NCBI GenBank assembly: GCA_910586505.1 | Contig: CAJUGV010000004.1 | Span: 154,137-218,136 of the forward strand | Length of the DNA stretch: 64,000 nucleotides | Source: an uncultured Paraprevotella sp. | GTDB taxonomy: Bacteria; Bacteroidota; Bacteroidia; Bacteroidales; Bacteroidaceae | Direction: 5' to 3' | In this document: one piece after another, positions 41,343-50,045 of the stretch | Position numbering within the stretch: position 1 is the stretch's first letter | How the letters are laid out: the number at the start of each line of letters is the position of its first letter | Notes under the pieces: generated by a model | What the model saw: only the letters and a program-made list of their open reading frames with translations | Told to the model about the DNA's origin: nothing | The model's database searches: none | Translations under genes and position numbers: made by a program

Positions 41343-44243
41343 CTATCTGGCCAGCAGGAAGGATAGAAATGCTTGCATAATCTTATCACGGTCGGTTGCA
41401 TACCTGATGCATTCAAACGGAAAACCGAGAGTGACGGCCCGGTAATCTTTTCCTGGATATGCCACGGCCGCCGAATAGTTGGCCGGGGAGTAAAGAAGGG
41501 TGGAGAAAGCTTCGGATAGCGGTACGAGACAGTCGGCGTGAGTGACGGCATAGTGGCGTTCATTCAGTTCGGAATACAGTTGTAGAGTAGTGTTCATCCC
41601 TGCGACTTGTGCGTCTGCATGGAGCATGACCGGCATGTATGCGTCCACTTTCAGCGTATGACGCAGGAAGTCCGTGTTCTCTTTCTGCCGCTGGTCGCGT
41701 GCTACGTATGCTCCGCTTACTAACAGGTTGCCGCGCATGCGGGTGAATTCCTGTAAGGTTTTGCAGAGGGCCGGTGTCAGGCTGGCATAAGATTTTGTGC
41801 TGTATCCGTCGTTTTTCTGCAGTCCGAGAATCAGATCCGCTATATGATATTCATTCAGATTTACGAGGTCGGCCTCTACGGCGGAACGGCTGGCGGAGGC
41901 AAATGAATAGCCGCCGGCTGACGCTATGGCCTCTCCGTGCGTCCGGCTGTGGTCGAAGGTATTTCCTGCAATGAGTTTTCCTTCAAGTTCGTTTCCGCTC
42001 AGCCCCCATTCGCTTTGCGGATAAAGTGCGGTATTGAATAAGATCTGATTGCCGCAAAAACCGGGAGATTGTATATAGGGAACGCCCGGATCGAGCGAAA
42101 GATCGAAGCCCCGGGTGGAGTCTGTCAGGATAACCTGGGGGCCGGCCACACGTTGAAATCCGTCTATGATAAGTACGGATGCGGATGCGTTCCGGTCTAT
42201 CATGGCTGTCAGCTCTTCGGAGGGGAAGCTCTCGCCGCCGTCGTTTACAGCCGTGACCTTGAATGAGTAAATCACGTTTTCTTCGGCCGTGAACGTGTAG
42301 TGCGGGGTGTGGACCAGCGTGCCGTTGTCGAAACCGTTTTCTCCGGTTCTGGTATAGACGATGTATGCCTTGGGGGCGGCTGACGGTTCCAGCGCATCAT
42401 GTTGCGGAACCCAAGCCAATGATATTTCTTTTTCGGCTGGGTTCAAACCGGTGCGGAAACAGGTGACGGGAAGCGGTTGTACTGCGTACTTTTCCCTATG
42501 CTGCTGCGATGTATATTTCAGTATGCCTTTATAAATAGCGCGTGCCAGGCTGAATTTGAATGCGGGGTCGTGTCCCAGCGCCATGTCCCGGAAGTTTTGG
42601 TGTGACAACATCTCCAGAATCATGGAGGGAAGTTCGGGTTCTCGTGTCTCACTGTAGTTACGGTCCAGCATTTGCCTTCTTTTCCATTTTCCGAAGAGAC
42701 TGTTCAGGTCTTCATCTACCTGGGTCATGATGAGGTCGCAGAGGTCGCGTGAGGCCAGCCGCGAGATGCCTGCCGCCAATTTCCCTTCGTTGAAACCGGA
42801 TGTGTAGATGCCCAGCGTGCCTACGAATGTGGTGTCGGGGGCCGTGCCGGCATCACTGTGCAGTGCTATGGTGGCTTCTATAGGAACATGTAGTCCGCTG
42901 TCGGCAGGAACGTAAGAGGAACCTCCGGCCAGGTAGTTGGTCATGAGTGAGCGCACGTTGATATCGTCGGCATAATCGTTTGTACTTTCTTTTCCGCTAT
43001 ATATCGGATAGGGCATGCCGCTCCATTGCGCGTTGTAGCGTGCTCCTTCAAGGTATCTGGGGAAGCCGCTGACGGTTTCCTGTAAGGAGTCTCCGCGTGC
43101 AATGTTTCCCATGCCGCCTCCGAAGCGTACGGCATCGGCGGTTACTGTCCCGCGGTAGTCGCTCAGATTACTCAGGCTTACGTAATTGGCATGCGGCTTG
43201 TCTTTATCGAAGTCGAACGTGCCGAGATACACCCATGTGCCTCCGCCCATTTGCTGGTTGACCTTAAAGCCGGTGGATATGCCACGGTGCCGCACTACAT
43301 AACGGGCATCGGGTATACTTGTCGGCAGAGTAGAGTAGGCTACATATACGGCGTAGCGGCCGTCTTCCGGTATGTCGGGTGTCCAGCGGATTTCCGATGT
43401 ATGGCTTTTTTTGTTTACAGCAGGACAGCAGCGTGCCGTTCCGTCGGTAAAGGGATTCTCTTTGTCAAGGTAGGTCTTTTTGAGTGCGGCAAATCCCGTG
43501 CCTCCGTGCTCCCATGCAAACCGGCTTTGCTTCTCCGTGTAGGTGCCTGCTGAAGCGGGGGTGTCATTGTCCACTATCACTTCGTGTGTCTGCCAGTCGC
43601 GTTCGCGCGGGGTAAACACGTAGGCGCCCGCATTCTCAAGCATGGGAATCAGGAACGGTATGACGATGGTCTGTGTGAAAAGATCTTCGGTGGTACAGTA
43701 CAGGTACGGGCGCTGCCAGGTCCATTCCTTCGCCTCGTTTTTATAGTACCGTCCGTGACTGGCCCATACTGAAAGGTGGCGTCGCTGCATACCTTGGCTG
43801 ACAGGGTATGGGCGCTGCATTCTTTCTACCCATGGGATGCCCCGATAAAGTGCCTCTCCCCATCTTTTCCGCAGGGGCTGCTCTCCTTCATCTGTATGGC
43901 TTATTAAATATTCGATAGGTGTGCCGTTGCCATATATAATAATGTTATAAGCATTATAGGGATTCGGAAGTAGGCGCTTTACGTCGCGGTATATGCGGTC
44001 TACCTTTTCCTTGTTGAATGACTGACCGGCAAAAAGTTCGTTCATATGGATTTTTGCAGTACGTTCGCGGCTGTTCACTTCTACGGACTCTATGCGGCAT
44101 CTGTCGGAAGCAGTGGTGTAGGAAGTCCGGTAGGCGGAAAAGTAGTCGGCCAGCCCAGCCTTGATTGTTTTCTCTCCGTTTTGCGCGGATACGCAAAGTC
44201 CCAGCAGGAATATTCCCGCCAGGACTGTCATTCTTTTCTTCAT
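41343..44243 (-). CDS. Exported N-acetylmuramoyl-L-alanine amidase-like protein with golvesin-type insertion, FN3 and C-terminal domain
   Basis: 966 aa with a signal peptide (KKRMTVLAGIFLLGLCVSA, then QN). Amidase_3-like pieces are scattered: WASHGRYY with H163, CTTEDLF with E186, the helix-strand LENAGAYVFTPRERD, IALHSDAG with H462 and PSMILEMLSHQN with E544. Residues about 220-455 between them form a golvesin-like beta-sandwich (EIRWTPDIPEDGRYAVYVAY). An FN3-like domain (about 595-690) and a Rossmann-like C-terminus (ASVLIIDGFQRV) follow. Databases often call such proteins xanthan lyase, which the motifs do not support. Last gene of a three-gene operon. Confidence 0.82.
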   Translation of the reverse strand: MKKRMTVLAGIFLLGLCVSAQNGEKTIKAGLADYFSAYRTSYTTASDRCRIESVEVNSRERTAKIHMNELFAGQSFNKEKVDRIYRDVKRLLPNPYNAYNIIIYGNGTPIEYLISHTDEGEQPLRKRWGEALYRGIPWVERMQRPYPVSQGMQRRHLSVWASHGRYYKNEAKEWTWQRPYLYCTTEDLFTQTIVIPFLIPMLENAGAYVFTPRERDWQTHEVIVDNDTPASAGTYTEKQSRFAWEHGGTGFAALKKTYLDKENPFTDGTARCCPAVNKKSHTSEIRWTPDIPEDGRYAVYVAYSTLPTSIPDARYVVRHRGISTGFKVNQQMGGGTWVYLGTFDFDKDKPHANYVSLSNLSDYRGTVTADAVRFGGGMGNIARGDSLQETVSGFPRYLEGARYNAQWSGMPYPIYSGKESTNDYADDINVRSLMTNYLAGGSSYVPADSGLHVPIEATIALHSDAGTAPDTTFVGTLGIYTSGFNEGKLAAGISRLASRDLCDLIMTQVDEDLNSLFGKWKRRQMLDRNYSETREPELPSMILEMLSHQNFRDMALGHDPAFKFSLARAIYKGILKYTSQQHREKYAVQPLPVTCFRTGLNPAEKEISLAWVPQHDALEPSAAPKAYIVYTRTGENGFDNGTLVHTPHYTFTAEENVIYSFKVTAVNDGGESFPSEELTAMIDRNASASVLIIDGFQRVAGPQVILTDSTRGFDLSLDPGVPYIQSPGFCGNQILFNTALYPQSEWGLSGNELEGKLIAGNTFDHSRTHGEAIASAGGYSFASASRSAVEADLVNLNEYHIADLILGLQKNDGYSTKSYASLTPALCKTLQEFTRMRGNLLVSGAYVARDQRQKENTDFLRHTLKVDAYMPVMLHADAQVAGMNTTLQLYSELNERHYAVTHADCLVPLSEAFSTLLYSPANYSAAVAYPGKDYRAVTLGFPFECIRYATDRDKIMQAFLSFLLAR

Positions 44244-44250
44244 CGTGATT

Positions 44251-44805
44251 TTATTGTAAGCCGATTGTGAATTTTTCCGGATGCTTTCCCTTGAAGTTCC
44301 GGAAGTATGTCTTGATCTCTTTCATCTGTTCTTCGATATTTCCGTCGGGGACAATCATTTTTGTACATTGGATGGTTTTTGATTCGTAGTCCAAACCGTA
44401 GAGCAGGATCGGTAAGTCTGCTTTCAGGGCAATGTAGTAGAATCCTTTCTTCCATTCTTCCGTACGTGAGCGTGTTCCTTCGGGGGTGATGCATAAGTGA
44501 AAGGAGCCACGTTCGCGCGCTATCTGGGCAAGCTGGTCCGTCATGCTCATTTTTTTGCTTCTGTAAACAGGAACACCTCCCAGTTTGCGCATCAGAATGC
44601 CCATCGGCCAGAAGAACCATTCTTTTTTCATCAGGAAATCGCAACGTATTCTTTCAGCGCGGCTGTACAGCACTCCCAGAATAAAATCGAAATTGCTCGT
44701 GTGAGGAGCCAAAGCGATGATATACTTTTTTCCTAGGGGAACCGTTACGTTGACTTTCCATCCCATTACTTTGAATAGGAGAAAGCTGCAAAACCACCTG
44801 ACCAT
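44251..44805 (-). CDS. PlsC-like 1-acylglycerol-3-phosphate acyltransferase family protein
   Basis: 184 aa, shorter than typical PlsC (about 240). It has the HX4D catalytic motif as APHTSNFDF, an acyl-acceptor loop GGVPVYRSKK and the phosphate-binding ITPEGTRS. One hydrophobic helix near the N-terminus may attach it to the membrane. It resembles the short lysophospholipid acyltransferase branch whose substrate is often not glycerol-phosphate. Start codon abuts the stop of the upstream small gene; the amidase gene follows 7 nt later. Confidence 0.9.
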   Translation of the reverse strand: MVRWFCSFLLFKVMGWKVNVTVPLGKKYIIALAPHTSNFDFILGVLYSRAERIRCDFLMKKEWFFWPMGILMRKLGGVPVYRSKKMSMTDQLAQIARERGSFHLCITPEGTRSRTEEWKKGFYYIALKADLPILLYGLDYESKTIQCTKMIVPDGNIEEQMKEIKTYFRNFKGKHPEKFTIGLQ

Positions 44806-45075
44806 TTAACAAAGCTGGCTGATGGCATTGATGATGTCGTTTGTCTGCTCATTGAGATCCGAGCATAATCTTTTATAGAACCCTTTCGCATTTCCGGGTT
44901 CCGTATGGCTGATCCTGCTGATGAATTCGTCCTGCATCAGTAAGATGCGTGTCATCAGGTTGTCTATATCTTCCTGTTTCACGTTGAGCTTGTAAAGAGA
45001 GAGAGCTACACATTCAGCAAACAGTTCACTACAGATATAATTGATGTTTTTCTTTAAATCTTTTCTTTTTGCCAT
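44806..45075 (-). CDS. Small helical cytoplasmic protein, unknown function
   Basis: 89 aa, mainly helical and charged (MAKRKDLKKNINYICSELFA), with four Cys. No signal peptide or membrane helix. I know similar short Bacteroides proteins only as hypothetical. It is the first gene of an operon with the acyltransferase and amidase; a -7 box lies 40 nt upstream. Confidence 0.75.
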   Translation of the reverse strand: MAKRKDLKKNINYICSELFAECVALSLYKLNVKQEDIDNLMTRILLMQDEFISRISHTEPGNAKGFYKRLCSDLNEQTNDIINAISQLC

Positions 45076-45115
45076 AATTTCAATTTATTTATGATGTATG
45101 AATGAGTTATGTGGA

Positions 45116-45123
45116 CAAAGATA
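45116..45123 (-). promoter_or_regulatory. -7 box TATCTTTG for the acyltransferase/amidase operon
   Basis: Exact TAnnTTTG match on the minus strand, 40 nt upstream of the ATG at 45075. Confidence 0.6.
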
Positions 45124-45212
45124 AATAAAAGTTAGTGTATCGGGAAATTTTCACAGATAAAATAATCCTTATGTTTTTGCGGTGATGGTTTTCTCATTCC
45201 GACAAAAAGCAT

Positions 45213-45220
45213 TAATTTTG
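45213..45220 (+). promoter_or_regulatory. -7 box TAATTTTG for PPi-phosphofructokinase
   Basis: Exact TAnnTTTG match, 38 nt upstream of the ATG at 45259. Confidence 0.6.
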
Positions 45221-45258
45221 TGCGGGAAATTCTTTTCAATAATAAACAAGAATACAAA

Positions 45259-46896
45259 ATGGAAAAAAGTGCATTGCAAATCGCAAGAGCGGCTTATCAG
45301 CCCAAGTTACCCATGGGATTACAGGGTAATGTATCCGTAAAAGAAGGCGAGCCTACACAGTCGGTAGCCGATCAGGAGGAAATCAAGAAATTGTTCCCTA
45401 ACACTTACGGCATGCCTCTTATCGAGTTCGTACCGGGTGAGGCCAAGACTTATGCTCCGTTCAACGTGGGTGTAATACTTTCTGGCGGACAGGCTCCGGG
45501 CGGACACAATGTAATCTGCGGATTGTTTGACGGTATTAAAAAACTGAATTCCGAAAGCAAACTTTACGGTTTTATTTTGGGACCCGGCGGACTGGTAGAC
45601 CATAATTATATGGAACTGACAGCAGACATTGTGGACCAGTATCGCAATACGGGTGGTTTTGATATGATTGGTTCGGGCCGTACGAAACTCGAAAAAGAAG
45701 AACAGTTTGAGAAAGGTCTTGAAATAATTAAGGAGTTGGGCATCAAGGCTATCGTGATCATCGGTGGCGATGACTCCAATACAAATGCCTGTGTGTTGGC
45801 CGAGTATTATGCGGCCAAGCAGTGTGGCGTGCAGGTTATCGGTTGTCCGAAAACTATCGATGGTGACTTGAAGAATGAGCAGATAGAGACATCTTTCGGT
45901 TTCGACACTGCCTGCAAGACCTATTCGGAAGTAATCGGAAACATTCAGCGCGATGCAAATTCTGCACGTAAGTACTGGCATTTCATTAAATTGATGGGAC
46001 GTTCTGCTTCACACATTGCCTTGGAGTGTGCATTGCAGTGCCAGCCTAATATCTGTATCGTATCGGAAGAAGTGGAGGCTAAGAACCAGACACTGGACGA
46101 TATCGTGACTTATATAGCTCAGGTTGTGGCCGACCGTGCGGCGGACGGCAATAATTTCGGAACTGTGCTTATTCCGGAAGGTCTGATTGAGTTTATTCCC
46201 GCAATGAAGGCTTTGATTGCAGAGCTTAATGATTTGCTTGCCACTTCAGAAGGTTCGGCATTGGCAAAAGACCAGCAGCGTGAATGGATTCTTGGTAAGC
46301 TCTCTGCTGCTAACAAGGCTGTGTATGAGTCGCTTCCTTTAGGTGTGGCCGCCCAGCTGACCATGGAGCGTGATCCGCATGGAAATGTACAGGTTTCTCT
46401 GATCGAGACTGAGAAATTGCTGTCTGAGATGGTGGCCTGCAAGCTGGAAGCATGGAAGAAAGACGGAAAATTTAATGGCAAATTTGCAGCCTTGCATCAT
46501 TTCTTTGGTTATGAAGGTCGTTGCGCGGCTCCGTCCAATTATGACGCGGACTATTGCTACGCATTGGGTACGAGTGCTGCCATGCTGATGGCTAACGGCA
46601 AGACCGGATATATGGCCATTGTGAAGAATACTACAGCTCCTGCTTCTGAGTGGATTGCAGGTGGTGTGCCTATCACGATGATGATGAATATGGAGAAGCG
46701 TCATGGTGAGATGAAACCGGTTATTAAGAAAGCATTGGTTCGTCTGGATGATGCGCCGTTCAAGGAGTTCGCTTCTAAGCGTGACCGCTGGGCGCGTGAG
46801 ACTTGCTTCGTATACCCTGGTCCGATACAGTATTTCGGTCCGACGGAGGTATGCGATCAGGCTACGAAGACTTTGCAGTTGGAACAGGCTAAATGA
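45259..46896 (+). CDS. pfp: PPi-dependent 6-phosphofructokinase
   Basis: 545 aa from ATG 45259 ([16 protein letters not shown]). The long form of PPi-PFK. Visible motifs are [13 protein letters not shown], the PPi-type loop [10 protein letters not shown] in which Asp replaces the Gly of ATP enzymes, and [10 protein letters not shown] with the catalytic Asp. [14 protein letters not shown] contains the substrate-binding residues. It phosphorylates fructose 6-phosphate with PPi, reversibly, in glycolysis. Monocistronic with a good terminator. Confidence 0.95.
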   Translation: MEKSALQIARAAYQPKLPMGLQGNVSVKEGEPTQSVADQEEIKKLFPNTYGMPLIEFVPGEAKTYAPFNVGVILSGGQAPGGHNVICGLFDGIKKLNSESKLYGFILGPGGLVDHNYMELTADIVDQYRNTGGFDMIGSGRTKLEKEEQFEKGLEIIKELGIKAIVIIGGDDSNTNACVLAEYYAAKQCGVQVIGCPKTIDGDLKNEQIETSFGFDTACKTYSEVIGNIQRDANSARKYWHFIKLMGRSASHIALECALQCQPNICIVSEEVEAKNQTLDDIVTYIAQVVADRAADGNNFGTVLIPEGLIEFIPAMKALIAELNDLLATSEGSALAKDQQREWILGKLSAANKAVYESLPLGVAAQLTMERDPHGNVQVSLIETEKLLSEMVACKLEAWKKDGKFNGKFAALHHFFGYEGRCAAPSNYDADYCYALGTSAAMLMANGKTGYMAIVKNTTAPASEWIAGGVPITMMMNMEKRHGEMKPVIKKALVRLDDAPFKEFASKRDRWARETCFVYPGPIQYFGPTEVCDQATKTLQLEQAK

Positions 46897-46911
46897 TCCG
46901 TTTATAAAAAT

Positions 46912-46955
46912 GCAAGTCCCTTTATCTGATGATAGAGGGACTTGCTGTTTTCTTA
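46912..46955 (+). terminator. Terminator of PPi-phosphofructokinase gene
   Basis: Fifteen-pair stem GCAAGTCCCTTTATC / GATAGAGGGACTTGC with one G-U pair and a 4-nt loop, then TGTTTTCTT. Confidence 0.85.
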
Positions 46956-46975
46956 AAAATAGATAGAGAATCAAT

Positions 46976-47914
46976 ATGTGTGCACAGTCACCGCATACTG
47001 TAAAGGGCAGAAAACCGGCTGCTTCTAAAGGGCATAGGAGAAAAAAAGAAACGATTTCCTTACAACGCACAGCCAAACGTAAGGCCGGATCCCGTAGCCG
47101 AAAAAAAGTGGCGGGCAAGTGGGTCTTTTTCAAACGTTGGCCATCGTGGATTGTATGGTCCGGTGCGTTATTGTTGGGTGTGGGATATGTATTGTTTTTT
47201 TATTATTTCTTTGTAAGTCCGTATTCGTTCCGTTGGAAAGCTATTTACGGTGATCCCGTATATCCCGAAGGGTTTGATGTGCACGGGATAGATATATCGC
47301 ATTATCAGGAAAATATAGATTGGGAGCGTTTGCGGAACGCCAGTTTGAATTCATCTCCGGTCAGCTTTGTTTTTATCAAGGCTACGGAAGGGGTGACATT
47401 GCTGGATGATAATTTTAATCTGAATTTTTTCAAGGCACGTCAAAACGATTTTGTGAGAGGAGTTTACCACTTTTTTGTGCCGAATATAGATGCGCGGGCG
47501 CAGGCGCTTTTCTTTCTGAAACAAGTCCATCTTGAACCCGGAGATCTTCCTCCTGTATTGGATGTTGAGAAGATCGGCGACCTTACAGTCCCCCAATTGC
47601 AAAAAGCTGTAAAGACATGGCTGGATATAGTGGAAAAAGAGTATGGAGTAAAGCCCATTATTTATACGGGCTATAGGTTTAAGTTGTCTTATTTGAATTC
47701 GCCGCAGTTTGACGAATATCCTTATTGGATCGCGCATTATTATGTGGAGAAACTGGAGTATAAAGGAAAATGGAGTTTCTGGCAGCACACTGATTGCGGG
47801 AAAGTAACAGGAATCCAGGGAAATGTCGACTGTAATATATTTAACGGAACGTACGAGGAATTAAAGCTCCTGACCATTAAGGAGGATATTCTTTCGGTAG
47901 AGGATTCGTTATGA
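46976..47914 (+). CDS. Membrane-anchored GH25 lysozyme-like protein
   Basis: 312 aa. The first 60 residues are extremely basic (KGRKPAASKGHRRKKE, RKAGSRSRKKVAGK) and are followed by one membrane helix (WIVWSGALLLGVGYVLFFYY). The rest is a GH25 domain: GIDISHYQENIDW with the N-terminal Asp, FVFIKATEG, GVYHFF, LPPVLDVEK with the acidic pair, and a late WSFWQHTDCGKVTGI. GH25 enzymes cleave the glycan strand of peptidoglycan. The topology places the enzyme in the periplasm with a basic cytoplasmic tail. Confidence 0.92.
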   Translation: MCAQSPHTVKGRKPAASKGHRRKKETISLQRTAKRKAGSRSRKKVAGKWVFFKRWPSWIVWSGALLLGVGYVLFFYYFFVSPYSFRWKAIYGDPVYPEGFDVHGIDISHYQENIDWERLRNASLNSSPVSFVFIKATEGVTLLDDNFNLNFFKARQNDFVRGVYHFFVPNIDARAQALFFLKQVHLEPGDLPPVLDVEKIGDLTVPQLQKAVKTWLDIVEKEYGVKPIIYTGYRFKLSYLNSPQFDEYPYWIAHYYVEKLEYKGKWSFWQHTDCGKVTGIQGNVDCNIFNGTYEELKLLTIKEDILSVEDSL

Positions 47915-47924
47915 CACATGAAAG

Positions 47925-47957
47925 GCCGCCGATTGGAGGAGAGGGATTATCGGCGGC
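47925..47957 (-). terminator. Hairpin downstream of prmA
   Basis: Perfect stem GCCGCCGAT / ATCGGCGGC between the convergent GH25 and prmA genes. The T tail is weak (CCTTTCAT on the minus strand). Confidence 0.5.
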
Positions 47958-47972
47958 GTGAAAGCGGCTTCT

Positions 47973-48821
47973 TTATATGGTTCGTTCAAATAAGATTGAC
48001 GCCCAGTTGTCTTTTTCTCTGTGTTCTATAAAGGTCAGTCCGAGTGCTTCAGCTTTTCCTCTGATTATGGGGATGTCTTCCAGATAGAATCCGCTGAGAA
48101 TCATGCGGCTTCCTTTGTGCATGGCTGAATAGAATGCCGGAATGTCCTGCAGCAGAATGTTTCGGTTGATATTTGCCAGAATGATGTCGAAAGTCTTTTT
48201 TTCTGGCAGTACGGTTACATCTCCTTCTGCAACTTCCATATTGGTTACTCCGTTTAGCGCCATGTTCTCTTTCGTGTTGTTCACACTCCAGTCATCGATG
48301 TCGTAGGCAAAGATGTGGCTGGCACCTTTCTGACTGCAAAAGATGCCTAATACGCCGGTACCGCAACCTGCATCCAATACGGTAGAATGTTTGAGTTTCA
48401 TGTTTAGCAGGCGCTCGAGAATCATACTGGTGGTTTGGTGGGTCCCCGTACCGAAAGCCTGATGCGGATTGATCAGAATATCGTACTGTGCCGGAGTGAG
48501 GGCATTATGTTGCGGACTGTGTATCAGTATGCTTTCTGCGATGCGTACTGGTTCAAATCCGGTGCGTTCCCATTCCTCGTTCCAATTCCGGTTTTCAGCT
48601 TCGGTTATTTGGTAGGTTATTTCGATTCCGTTAAGAGGAAAATTTTTCAATAGACTGTCCATTACGGAACGTTGGAAAGTACCGGTCTGCGCATACCCTT
48701 TAAATCCTCTTTCCGTATCTATGAAACTTTCAAGACCTGCCTCAGCAACCAATGCCATTAAAACATCTGCCGCATCATTGCTGTAAGGCGTAATGTTGAA
48801 ATCTAATTCCCAATATTTCAT
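47973..48821 (-). CDS. prmA: Ribosomal protein L11 methyltransferase
   Basis: 282 aa. An N-terminal substrate-recognition domain (about 1-95) precedes a class I SAM methyltransferase domain with AFGTGTHQTTSMILE, motif I TVLDAGCGTGVLGI, HIFAYDIDDWSV and FDIILANINRNIL (NxxY-like position). It trimethylates L11. Length and motifs are typical. The promoter box is 35 nt upstream. Confidence 0.94.
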   Translation of the reverse strand: MKYWELDFNITPYSNDAADVLMALVAEAGLESFIDTERGFKGYAQTGTFQRSVMDSLLKNFPLNGIEITYQITEAENRNWNEEWERTGFEPVRIAESILIHSPQHNALTPAQYDILINPHQAFGTGTHQTTSMILERLLNMKLKHSTVLDAGCGTGVLGIFCSQKGASHIFAYDIDDWSVNNTKENMALNGVTNMEVAEGDVTVLPEKKTFDIILANINRNILLQDIPAFYSAMHKGSRMILSGFYLEDIPIIRGKAEALGLTFIEHREKDNWASILFERTI

Positions 48822-48856
48822 ATTGTCTGTTTTAAGTGAAGAATCTATTCGGTTTG

Positions 48857-48864
48857 CAAAAATA
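48857..48864 (-). promoter_or_regulatory. -7 box TATTTTTG for prmA
   Basis: Exact TAnnTTTG match on the minus strand, upstream of the ATG at 48821. Confidence 0.6.
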
Positions 48865-48929
48865 CTAAAAAAAGAGTTATGGGCTGAGCTTTATTTTTGA
48901 TTCTATGTTGTGGTCAACCGGGAAAAAGT

Positions 48930-48937
48930 TATATTTG
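48930..48937 (+). promoter_or_regulatory. -7 box TATATTTG for aromatic-rich protein gene
   Basis: Exact TAnnTTTG match with TTG about 20 nt upstream. An AAAGGAGG-type ribosome site (48953-48960) sits just before the ATG at 48968, unusually strong for Bacteroides. Confidence 0.65.
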
Positions 48938-48967
48938 CATATAATAATAGGTAAAGGAGGAATAAAG

Positions 48968-50014
48968 ATGAGAAACAAAATCTGGATTTCGTTTTTAGCT
49001 GTGATGATGCCGTTGTTAGGCTATTCTCAGGTGGATGATATGTATTTTGTACCTAAAAAAGAAACCAAGAAAGATAAGAAACAATCGGATAAACCATTTT
49101 TTGTAGAACGTGCGGAGGCCGAGGAAAAACAACAGAGGCAGTATGTGCCAGAAGAATATTCTCAAGCAGCAGAAAGAGATGTGGATGAATATAACAGGCG
49201 TTACAGGAATGATGGTTTGCATATGATTGAAGATGAATCCGATGGAGCAGGGGAAGATAGCACATACTTGGAGCGTGATGTTGACGAAGCAAGCGAAGAT
49301 TACCGCTATTCGAAGAGAATACTTCGTTTCAATACGCCTACAATAGGTGTGGCTGTCAGCAGTCCGTTATATTGGGATTTGCGTTACGGTCCTAATTCCA
49401 TATATTGGGATGTCTATGACGATGGCTTTTATGCTTACGCATATCCCAGTGTTTGGAATTCCTGGTATTGGGGACCTTCCTATTCATTCTCATGGGGATG
49501 GGGAGTGCGTAATCCTTATTGGGGATGGGGCGGTCCGTGGTATGCCGGATGGTATGACCCATGGTATTATCGGCCTTATTGGCATCATCATCATTGGGGA
49601 GCTCCCGGACATAACCATCCGACGCGTCCGGTGACACGTCCGAGCACAAGTTATCGTGAAAACAGTTCTTTGGCTCGAGGAAATTCCCGTAGAAGCAACA
49701 GGACGACGGAAGCCGGCAGAGCGTCGGGACGGAATGTCGGACGAACACCTCGCAGTTCAAGTACGACAGTACGTGAGCCGAGGCGTACAACCCAAATACC
49801 CAATACTTCAGCCGACAGACCGTCAAGAAATCCTGTCACTCCCAGAACCGGTGCGGTGCAACCACGCAACTCTCAACCTTCACAGCGGTCTACTAATTAT
49901 TCACCTTCGACCTCACGCGGTTCATATACCCCTTCATTCGGAAGTCCGGGGCGAAGCGGAGGAGGAAGCGTTGCGCCTTCGCGTGGTAGTGCTACGCCCA
50001 GAGGAAGAAGGTAA
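48968..50014 (+). CDS. Secreted low-complexity Trp/Tyr/Gly-rich protein with basic Ser/Arg/Thr-rich tail
   Basis: 348 aa with a signal peptide (NKIWISFLAVMMPLLGYS, then Q). Three parts are visible: a charged acidic/Lys-rich segment (about 25-110); an aromatic segment (about 130-215) packed with Trp, Tyr and Gly such as SWYWGPSYSFSWGWG and ending in a His cluster; and a tail of about 120 residues rich in Arg, Ser, Thr and Pro. No enzyme motif. I know such Bacteroidales proteins only under names like vitellogenin II precursor, which is not informative. A FadL-like gene follows 31 nt later. Confidence 0.8.
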   Translation: MRNKIWISFLAVMMPLLGYSQVDDMYFVPKKETKKDKKQSDKPFFVERAEAEEKQQRQYVPEEYSQAAERDVDEYNRRYRNDGLHMIEDESDGAGEDSTYLERDVDEASEDYRYSKRILRFNTPTIGVAVSSPLYWDLRYGPNSIYWDVYDDGFYAYAYPSVWNSWYWGPSYSFSWGWGVRNPYWGWGGPWYAGWYDPWYYRPYWHHHHWGAPGHNHPTRPVTRPSTSYRENSSLARGNSRRSNRTTEAGRASGRNVGRTPRSSSTTVREPRRTTQIPNTSADRPSRNPVTPRTGAVQPRNSQPSQRSTNYSPSTSRGSYTPSFGSPGRSGGGSVAPSRGSATPRGRR

Positions 50015-50045
50015 TTAACGGAATAACAAAAAAATCCATAGGACA

